Positions 6,678 to 12,382 of a stretch of DNA of 12,382 nt are shown one piece after another. The notes beneath the pieces are model-generated. The model had not been told where the DNA came from and searched no databases. It was given only the letters and a program-made list of their open reading frames with translations. Location of the stretch: positions 78,149-90,530 of the forward strand of contig CAMPET010000088.1 of assembly GCA_946803715.1 (NCBI GenBank). The letters run 5' to 3'. Position numbers and translations under genes: made by a program. This DNA comes from Beroe ovata. Its lineage: Eukaryota; Ctenophora; Nuda; Beroida; Beroidae. Each line of letters begins with the position of its first letter. The first letter of the stretch is position 1.

Positions 6678-9600
6678 CTGAAATATGACATAGGATTATC
6701 AAACAAGTGCTGATACGAAATTCCCAGATTCAGGGCGCGCACTGTCTCGGTTTTTCAGCCTAGTCAGTGGTGAATGTGACTCACCGCTGAATTGCTCAGG
6801 AAAGGCAATTGGGTTGATGTAGTTGGAGTCGGTTGTCAAGCTCTTATTCCTTCCGTTCCATGAAACCATGTTTTCTGCTATACGTGGGGAGAGAGCAAAA
6901 TAAAAGATGGAATCTTCATAAAAATCGAACCCCCTCCCTTTGTAGCAAAGTTTGTTAAATTTTGAGAATATTACACTCTCAAAATATAGCCAAGCTTATA
7001 TAGCCAAGCATATTATGGTTCTTCCGAAATAATGAATGGAATAAAATATCCAGAATGACAAAATGGCACGAACCTTGGCTCGGGAGGATGGGCGATCCTG
7101 CGAAACTACTGCCCGAATATCCGATACTGAGTGGGCTGTCGACAGCTGCCGGGCTCATGCAGTGAGATGGTGTCATGGCAGCAGGTTGTGGTGTCATGCA
7201 GCTCGGTGTGGACGGTGTCATAGCTGCCTGCTCGGACGGGAAGAGCAGCGGCTTATACTTGATGTTGTCCAATACTCGGGTCCTGTAAGGGGGAGGGGGG
7301 TGAAAATGTTCGAAAATGACATTATTTTGAAGAACAAACAACGTACTCTCCTATGAAAAAACTTACTCGCAAACAAGGTCGGTTCTCATCCAGGTTTGTT
7401 TGCACTCCGACCAAATGAGACTAAACTTGCTCCTGAGATGCTGGTCCAGTCCATCAATCTCCTTCTCCCCAACGCCCCACGAGTCATTGATAGAGAGGAC
7501 GTTGAGTGTCTTCGGTTTAGATTCCGATACCTGGAGTGGTGCAGTGGTGAAATGGATGAAGCTGTCTTTATCCTAGCAATATAATGGGGGTGTGGGCTGT
7601 AGTGAGGAGCATCATGGACATTGAAAACGTACCTACAACATAAAACAGCAGATCAACGACCGTGATTAACAACTTGATGTTACAACACCTTATAATTAAC
7701 AATTCGAAATTCGAATCATACACGTCACTATAGTGCGAGTTTTCTACTAAAAACAGAGTGCACTGAACACTAGTACAGAATGTACGTGTACAGCTACACA
7801 CACTGACGAAGATACCATAGAACAGGGTGGGGAATTGTTACGCAAAACATCACGTACACTGTTTATTAGTTACAGGCGTTTAGTTACAGGCGTTTAGTTA
7901 CAGGCGTGATGGTAAAGATGTAAAATAGTTTTGCAAAACGGAGACAAACTAACCGAACCAGAATACGAATGCAAATCTTATTTCATGATGAATATTATTT
8001 CATGAGAATAATATACAATCGGATTTCGTGTAAACATTTGAGACCTGACACTGTTATCCTAACAGCCAATATATCAACTCTCAGCAACAGCACATGAAAA
8101 CACCTTGTTTCTCACACCTTAATCAGCATTAAGTGATATATAATATTGACTAACACCTGACTAACACCAAGACACATCTGACTAACACCCTAACACACCT
8201 GACTAACACCTGACTAACACCCTCACACATCTGACTGACACGTCGGACATATACCGAATACACAGAGATATTACTAACTCGGATGACAGCTCCGAGTCCA
8301 GCTGAATTGGACCCCAACTTTGTGAGAATGTCTTCTTGAGCCTGGGCCCGGGACACCAGGCAGATGCACCCATTTATCCAGTGTTTCTTCAATGGGTTCT
8401 GTCAAGAGAGAAGCGGTGATGTGAATAATGTCGGGACATAATGAAGTTTAGGAAATGGTTCCAGCCAAAAGGGGTGCAGATGGGAAATTGATGTTCTTGA
8501 ATGGGTGCCTAGGATAGGTTATCAAGAAATTTGTGGGACGGCAGCTGTAATCACAACTCACATCTGTGTTCAATTTGTTGGTAGATTTTCCCTTCCCTTT
8601 GCACAGGAATACCAGCACATCGTAGAACCAGCACCAAAATGACTTCCGTTTAGGGGGATTCTCCGTGGCATCCGTGTACTGAGCTTCGTCTTTCAGTACC
8701 TGCTCGGGAAGGATAGTTTTATTTGGAAATTGTACTGATGGGGCGGTACCGATGGCGGAAAATGGCGAATAACTTTTATTGTGAATTGGGCGAAAAATTA
8801 TAAAACTCGCCTATTATCACAACCACCTGTGATCAACAACTGAGTTGACAACTCAGAATCAACAACACAACAACAAACAAACGGAAACAAACAAATAATT
8901 CCAACTCATGATCAATCTCTCTCATAGTCTCATCATCAATATCTCCATTAATCATGAAGATTCATGCGATATGACCGCTCACTACCCACCGATTTTGAGA
9001 TAATCTTGGATCCTTGTCGCTGATCCATGGCAATTTGGGAGAGCAGGTAATCCAGCTCCCGGGCTGACAGATCCCGACCGAAGTTGTCATAGGTGTACCT
9101 GCACATGAAAAAAACCTATTTCATTGACAAACACTCTTATACGAAAATTCATCAATGAAAATTTTGAAATAAAGTTCCTCACCGATGAATCAGAAAATTT
9201 TCTCAAATTCGTGGAATAGAATTGTAGACAAGGGGGACAATTATGGATGCACCTTAGTGACACAGCTATACATCGATAGAATGGGATGGTATTATAAAAT
9301 GAGGGCCGCCCTCACAGGAGATGTGATATACTTTGGAATGGACAATAGCATCGGAGACAAAGCAAAATACGTCTCAATAGCACACACCGTGAGGGCTTGG
9401 GAGACGATAGCTCGCTATATAATAGAGTCACTGTTCACTCTAATGGAGGCACAGTGCACAGTGCACACAAACACACACACACACAAACACACACACACAA
9501 TCGTAGCGTTAATGTTGTGTTCTTTCAGAACTTGGACAAATATGGAAATTATCAATGGAGTTTTGCGATTTGGTTTCTTTGTTGCACGAAAACGCAGGAT

Positions 9601-11763
9601 TTGAACGTGACTGAAACGCCACATGAACATAACTAACATCAACAAGCTGCTTACCTCGGGATTATATTTAGTGTAACATCTTCTAAGTGGAGTATAACAT
9701 CTTCTTAGGCGAGAGTCACTCAACAAGTTAACATAAATTGCTATCGGAAATAGCACATTACTGCACACTCAAGCACACAGACACACACAAGTGTGATCGC
9801 TCTGCCTCCAAAGAATGGACTATGTTTACGTCAAACAAAGAATACTGGGGGTCCTCATGTAATTTGATTGGTATAATTTACAGAGTCGTCTGAAATGATC
9901 AGAGATGCGCGTACGCTATCTCATACACTATAATAGATGTGCATGTTTGTATGTTCGTCCGTGCCTGTTCGCTTGCTGGTTGTTTGTTGTTCAATAAAAC
10001 GGTTTTCTAACATAAATGATACAAAACGAAGGGTGGTTTCGAGATAACTCAACGTAGGAATATGTATTCGGGTATTCCAACAAAATACCAATTACCATCT
10101 CTCAAACTATTGGAAGAGTGGCGACTATCTCTATTCATGTGTACTCAGTACACTCATAACATGGAATTGGATAATATGGACATAGGGATGATAACTGCAC
10201 ACACACATACACAATCACACTCACAATCACACTCACAATCACACTCACATACACACTCACACACAAAACACACAAACTTCAACACTCACTCGAAAAGTGT
10301 TTTCTTGAACAAGTCTGCGGAGACACTGGTTACCTCATGGAGAGGAACTTGCCACCTAGGATTGAACCGACACCAGAATAACTTGCCTTCCGCTTGGGGC
10401 TTCTGACTCCTGCAAACAGGCGAATTGCGAAACTTGATAATATACGGAAAAAAACACAGACACAGACTCACAGGCACACAAAAAACAAGTACAACTCTCC
10501 GAATGTGAAAACTGAGGTAAACTGAGAACGAATATACGAAAGTTTTAGAGAGAATTCCATCATTATCGTAGTAACAGGATTGTATTGAGGCACATATATA
10601 GACACGTGACTCACGTGTCACAAGTAAAGCGGTCACTCACGCATGTACGAGAATAGCAACAGGTTTGGAGCACGTTTGGATGTTGAGAGTGCGCCGCGAA
10701 GTTACTGGATCCTCCGCAAAGTTATTGTTGGGCGCACGGAGATCGTAGGAAATGTCGAAACTCAGTACAAAACTGAATATTTCCTCTGGGGCTGCGTTGT
10801 TATTGACTATCTCTTCGTGTTTCTGAATAAGTTAGGTTGAAAAGAGTCAAACATAGAAAGCGATCAAAGCCAATTGAATAAACGTTGAACCAATAATGAA
10901 CATTTCATTAACGATACGGCAATTTCATTCTTTACCCTTTTGTTAGAAGCATTGCTAACTTCTCGGCACCTTCGCTTCAGATTGAGATTTATCATGTGTA
11001 CACGGTGAAAACACACATCGCTACCGTTAAACTTCTGCAAAAAAATGCGGAATCTTCACTTAGATGAAATTTTGGAAATAACGAAAACTCTGTAAAAACC
11101 TTTTCCGCACCGGAAATTTTTCGAAAAACTTGTACCTGTGGGTTGTTCGCTCCGGTTCGGCAAGTTTTAGAGGAAGGTTCGTACATGTCTCCCTCATATG
11201 CAGTCTTTCTGCTTGGGGAAAAGTGCTCGAAAACATCATCTGACGACCTGCAGAGATGGATAAATAGTGTAACTCTCGTACTTTCAAATAAAAATCGTGT
11301 TCCACCCAAACTCCCTAACTTCAGCAAGAAATTATGTCCCAACGAAAAGAAAGCTAATTCGTAAACAATCATCACAAATAATCGTACTTGTATTCGTTGA
11401 GTCCGACAAGATACATCAAACAAGTTGAGCTGATGTTAATCCAGGAATTGTTAAACCCAAGAAAACTGCCCTTGATAAATTCCCGCTCCCTCAGCTAAAG
11501 GGTGCAGAAATATGCAAAACCTTATTCCTTCAGAATGAATAAAATAACGAATTCAATGTAACGAAATATGACTAGTTAGTATTTATTCAATTAATTCCAA
11601 TTAAGAAGAGTGTACAATATTTGACGGGGTTACTCACAATTCGCTGTGTGCTTGGTGTCTGCATGACATTGATCGAATCGGGTTGTCGGGTCATAACGAA
11701 CGACAACTTGAGAATATACTCGATGTACCTAACGCAGGTGTCTATCTGACTATCCATAGTCAT
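6298..11763 (-). CDS. STAT-family transcription factor, coiled-coil end to stop (STAT-A), divergent, 5' end not seen
   Basis: Twelve exons join in phase: 11763-11638, 11494-11388, 11247-11136, 10822-10641, 10409-10290, 9098-8990, 8699-8562, 8398-8279, 7572-7367, 7282-7074, 6874-6785 and 6677-6298, giving 633 codons with TAA. Numbered from the first codon seen: coiled-coil end and DNA-binding domain 1 to about 190 (SFVMTRQP, PVAILVHASQ, LFWCRFN), linker to about 290 (FWCWFYDVLVFL), SH2 about 300-425 (KHWINGCICLVSR, Arg338), then a Ser/Thr/Pro-rich tail with a candidate phosphotyrosine at 495. Role from the family: JAK-activated dimeric transcription factor. Much more divergent than STAT-B, with insertions in the linker and after SH2. 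The first exon begins ATGACTATG directly after an acceptor AG, so it is probably internal and the N-domain lies further right; a truncated short form is the alternative. Confidence 0.92.
6785..6874 (-). CDS. STAT-A exon: candidate phosphotyrosine segment
   Basis: 29 codons plus split codons, ending SLTTDSNYINPIAFPEQFS. Tyr495 followed by Ile and, two residues later, Pro resembles the G-Y-(I/V/L)-x-(P/T) activation tyrosine of STATs; YIN also fits the Grb2-type YxN motif. Acceptor TATAGCAG, donor GTGAGTC. Confidence 0.85.
6875..7073 (-). other. STAT-A intron between tail exons
   Basis: A 199-bp AT-rich intron with donor GTTCGT and acceptor TATAGCAG. The sequence TATAGCCAAGC is present twice at about 6986-7010. 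Nothing else seen. Confidence 0.75.
7074..7282 (-). CDS. STAT-A exon: SH2 end and Met-Thr-Pro repeats
   Basis: 69 codons and split codons at both ends. Begins TRVLDNIKYKPLLFPSEQ, resembling the family end-of-SH2 L-K-Y-L-Y-P segment. Then come three MTP motifs and one MSP, several inside AAMTPS-type repeats, followed by VDSPLSIGYSGSSF. Acceptor CCCTTACAG after a C/T tract, donor GTTCGT. Confidence 0.88.
7367..7572 (-). CDS. STAT-A exon: SH2 domain body
   Basis: 68 codons plus two bases: DKDSFIHFTTAPLQVSESKP onward, later WGVGEKEIDGLDQHLRSKFS. The latter corresponds to F-T-x-x-D/E-L-x-x-x-S-L-A-D-x-I in other STATs. The codon before DKDS is TAG in frame, which fixes the acceptor TTGCTAG. Donor GTAAGT is optimal. 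Confidence 0.88.
7866..7907. repeat. 14-bp tandem repeat, three copies of TTAGTTACAGGCGT
   Basis: Three exact copies at 7866-7879, 7880-7893 and 7894-7907, inside the STAT-A SH2 intron. Confidence 0.95.
8149..8241. repeat. Minisatellite of CTGACTAACAC units next to a splice donor
   Basis: About seven or eight 10-18-bp units built on CTGACTAACAC. Read on the sense (minus) strand the unit is GTGTTAGTCAG, which includes GTTAGT, the same hexamer as the real donor of the neighbouring SH2 exon (8278-8273). Confidence 0.9.
8279..8398 (-). CDS. STAT-A exon: start of SH2 domain with phosphotyrosine-binding Arg
   Basis: 40 codons: NPLKKHWINGCICLVSRAQA onward, ending AGLGAVIR. KHWINGCI is the family H-x-x-x-W-N-D-G-x-I segment, with Asn-Gly kept. 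The last codon is Arg338, at the position of the SH2 strand-B Arg (G-T-F-L-L-R-F-S). Acceptor TTGACAG, donor GTTAGTAA. Confidence 0.92.
8562..8699 (-). CDS. STAT-A exon: linker helix before SH2
   Basis: 46 codons. KRKSFWCWFYDVLVFLCKGK matches the family F-W-x-W-F/I-x-x-x-x-E-L helix and is followed by KGKSTNKLNTD, a basic and polar insertion absent from usual STATs. Acceptor CCGAGCAG (a second AG 21 bases inside would also be in frame), donor GTGAGTT. Confidence 0.9.
8990..9098 (-). CDS. STAT-A exon: linker helices
   Basis: YTYDNFGRDLSARELDYLLS onward, 36 codons. GRDLSARELDYLLSQI is equivalent to the family R-G-L-x-x-x-x-L-x-x-L-x-x-K-L helix. Acceptor CATGTGCAG, donor GTGGGTAG, ends in phase 0. 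Confidence 0.92.
9185..9604 (+). CDS. Unrecognised antisense intronic ORF
   Basis: 139 codons from ATG, opposite in direction to STAT-A and wholly inside an intron. About the first 90 residues (for example GDVIYFGMDNSIGDKAKYVS) have mixed, protein-like composition with many Tyr, Trp and charged residues. Then a CA repeat turns into Thr-His runs. I recognise no family. It may be chance, a decayed element fragment, or an exon of a nested gene. Confidence 0.15.
   Translation: MNQKIFSNSWNRIVDKGDNYGCTLVTQLYIDRMGWYYKMRAALTGDVIYFGMDNSIGDKAKYVSIAHTVRAWETIARYIIESLFTLMEAQCTVHTNTHTHKHTHTIVALMLCSFRTWTNMEIINGVLRFGFFVARKRRI
9461..9499. repeat. (CA)n-rich microsatellite
   Basis: Interrupted CA units (ACACAAACACAC pattern) inside the large STAT-A intron. 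Confidence 0.9.
10190..10275. repeat. CA-rich compound microsatellite with 12-bp units
   Basis: CACACA stretches flank three exact copies of ACAATCACACTC (10211-10246). It lies just downstream of the 10290 splice donor in the sense direction. Confidence 0.9.
10290..10409 (-). CDS. STAT-A exon: end of DNA-binding domain, start of linker
   Basis: Begins SQKPQAEGKLFWCRFNPRWQ. This matches the family pattern S-Q-x(5)-A-x-I-L-W-Y/D-N followed by P-x-x-W-x-x-L-x-E-V, here PRWQVPLHEV. Enters in phase 2 and ends in phase 2. Acceptor TTTGCAG, donor GTGAGTG. Confidence 0.93.
10641..10822 (-). CDS. STAT-A exon: DNA-binding-domain core strands
   Basis: 60 codons plus two bases. KHEEIVNNN, then FSFVLSFDISYDL, then TLNIQTCSKPVAILVH, which matches the family stretch T-x-S-L-P-V-V-V-I. 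Acceptor TTATTCAG, donor GTGAGTG. Confidence 0.9.
10823..11135 (-). other. STAT-A intron in DNA-binding domain
   Basis: A 313-bp intron with donor GTACAAG and acceptor TTATTCAG. The open minus frame through its first part is an extension of the upstream exon and carries no homology. Confidence 0.7.
11136..11247 (-). CDS. STAT-A exon: DNA-binding-domain loop region
   Basis: Enters in phase 2, then 37 codons SSDDVFEHFSPSRKTAYEGD onward, ending TGANNPQ. Acceptor CCATCTCTGCAG is strong; donor GTACAAG. It sits where STATs have the variable stretch before the E-E-K/L strand. One alternative frame is open but does not join the next exon. Confidence 0.68.
11388..11494 (-). CDS. STAT-A exon: DNA-binding-domain strands
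   Basis: 35 codons plus two bases: LREREFIKGSFLGFNNSWIN onward, ending LMYLVGLNEY. Chosen over a longer read-through model because the acceptor CACCCTTTAG has a good pyrimidine tract and phases fit on both sides. Donor GTACGATT is weak. Similarity to the family is modest here. Confidence 0.62.
11638..11763 (-). CDS. STAT-A exon: last coiled-coil helix and junction
   Basis: 42 codons, MTMDSQIDTCVRYIEYILKL followed by SFVMTRQPDSINVM. LSFVMTRQP aligns with the family motif S-(S/T)-F-(V/I)-(V/I)-E-(R/K)-Q-P. Acceptor CTTTCAG, donor GTGAGTA, phase 0 on both sides. Confidence 0.87.
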
Positions 11764-11828
11764 CTGAAAGTGTCAGTAGTGTCAACGCGTGAAATCAGGA
11801 GGGACGTCAGTGAGACAAATTTCATTAC

Positions 11829-11974
11829 TTTTGGCAACAGTCCACGATTGAATCTGAGAGAGTAAACATGCTTAGTCTCCGCGCGCGGGGAACGCGCAGC
11901 ATATAGCGCGCGATGAAATTTATTCTCATCCATCGAATGTGCGTTGTCAATTCGCGCGTGACGTCCAAACCACT
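11829..11974 (-). CDS. Candidate upstream STAT-A exon: coiled-coil end
   Basis: A frame entering after ATTAG (2 bases, then WFGRHARIDNAHSMDENKFH onward) and ending GLLPK at donor GTAATG would join the next exon in phase 0. The Trp lies 76 residues before the end of the RQP motif, close to the spacing in STAT-B (about 80) and other STATs, so it may be the W-K/F motif. Against it: only a 65-bp intron, a weak acceptor, and CpG-rich GCGCGC content that could instead be promoter sequence. Confidence 0.4.
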
Positions 11975-12382
11975 CTAATTAAGGATTTCATTTAAGTGAT
12001 CTTAAAGATTTCTTTACTAGAAAGAAGACAAGAAAGACGAGAAAAAGGAAAACGATAAATGAACCAGTATCTTAATGTTAGAACGTCAAGTTAATCAAAC
12101 TAGAAAACTGACCTTGTGAGCGAACATTGAAGGGGAGGCTTTGTCTAAACGTGATATAGAGTCAGGTTCGAGGAATATGCTTTACAGGAAGGAATATTCC
12201 GAGCATAACATATTTTCTTGTGTACGTGACATTTTGTTAGCGGAGAAAATACCATAATTCCGAAAAACAGACGGTATGTTATAGTCGGAGTTAAACTAAG
12301 GTGTGGACGAGCATGCATAGCCATACACATTTCTCTGCACATTGAGTTGTGTAAGTGTGTACTGTGTGTGTGTGTGTGTGTG
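11975..12382. other. Unresolved upstream sequence of STAT-A
   Basis: Minus-strand signals include an excellent pyrimidine tract ending CTTTCTAG at about 12054-12019 that opens onto stops in two frames and a short frame in the third, and a donor-like AAGGTCAGT at about 12107-12115 after MFAHK. No N-domain or helix 1-3 homology was found. A palindrome GGAATATTCC is at about 12190-12199. It could be intron or 5' UTR. Confidence 0.5.
12363..12382. repeat. (TG)n microsatellite at right edge
   Basis: Ten TG units running to the end of the window, preceded by a broken GTGTGT stretch. Confidence 0.95.

Larger units (their letters stand above)
7573..8278. other. STAT-A intron inside the SH2 domain
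   Basis: A 706-bp intron directly after the SH2 Arg codon. It carries two tandem repeats, listed separately (7866-7907 and 8149-8241). The rest is AT-rich without coding signs. Confidence 0.75.
9099..10289. other. Large STAT-A intron (linker region)
   Basis: The longest intron, 1191 bp. It holds CA microsatellites at about 9461-9499 and 10190-10275 (the latter with three 12-bp ACAATCACACTC units at 10211-10246) and an unexplained plus-strand open frame (9185-9604). Confidence 0.75.

Noticed and set aside
6422-7356. Plus-strand ORFs over 6422-6681 and 7063-7356.
   Set aside because: They are antisense shadows of the STAT-A tail exons.
10062-10406. Plus-strand ORF of 114 codons.
   Set aside because: Its middle is a translation of CA-rich repeats and its end is antisense to a firm STAT-A exon.
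11136-11429. A single long minus-strand exon reading through 11248-11387 (acceptor at ACATCAG, 11432-11430).
   Set aside because: It is phase-consistent, but the acceptor has a poor pyrimidine tract and the extra residues are a T-rich hydrophobic translation typical of intron. Splitting it into 11494-11388 and 11247-11136 uses two strong acceptors and also keeps phase.
12113-12179. Minus-strand segment ending MFAHK before a donor-like AAG-GTCAGT as a STAT-A exon.
   Set aside because: No similarity to the STAT coiled coil could be seen and its acceptor is poor; only mentioned as unresolved upstream sequence.

Overview
This is eukaryotic, almost certainly animal, nuclear DNA. It is AT-rich, carries long (CA)n/(GT)n microsatellites, and its coding sequence is cut into short exons (81-380 bp) by GT-AG introns of about 65-1190 bp. 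All recognisable genes lie on the minus strand. The long open frames on the plus strand are mostly antisense shadows or low-complexity sequence. I assembled the exons by reading GT/AG splice sites and requiring phase continuity. The species cannot be fixed from the sequence. The divergence of one of the proteins would suit an invertebrate or early-branching animal.

Two STAT-family (signal transducer and activator of transcription) genes lie head to tail on the minus strand. STAT-B, on the left (3041 down to 25, running off the left edge), has nine exons and encodes the first 368 residues: the STAT N-domain, the four-helix coiled coil and the start of the DNA-binding domain. It is well conserved and includes the coiled-coil/DNA-binding junction motif FIIEKQPPQ. 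STAT-A, on the right (at least 11763 down to 6298), has twelve supported exons and encodes 632 residues: the end of the coiled coil, DNA-binding domain, linker, SH2 domain, a long Ser/Thr-Pro-rich tail, a candidate phosphotyrosine segment (SNYINPIAFPEQ) and a natural stop. One further upstream exon (11829-11974) is plausible. Its N-domain is not visible and probably lies beyond the right edge. STAT-A is clearly the more divergent of the two.

Layout: 1-3041 STAT-B; 3042-6297 intergenic DNA with a CA microsatellite, one perfect GAS-type palindrome and one perfect CRE; 6298-11763 (or 11974) STAT-A; 11975-12382 uncertain upstream sequence ending in a GT microsatellite. STATs are latent cytoplasmic factors that dimerise through SH2-phosphotyrosine contacts and bind TTCN(2-4)GAA sites, so a tandem pair of unequal divergence suggests a duplication followed by specialisation of STAT-A.

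The introns are rich in small structures. The most striking is a cluster of three GC-rich hairpins in STAT-B intron 2. Others are an 18-bp TTTAGGG-containing minisatellite, a GTTAAC-rich repeat, a G-run tract, and a repeat made of splice-donor-like units just downstream of a STAT-A SH2 exon. No RNA gene, transposase, reverse transcriptase or CRISPR array was recognised.
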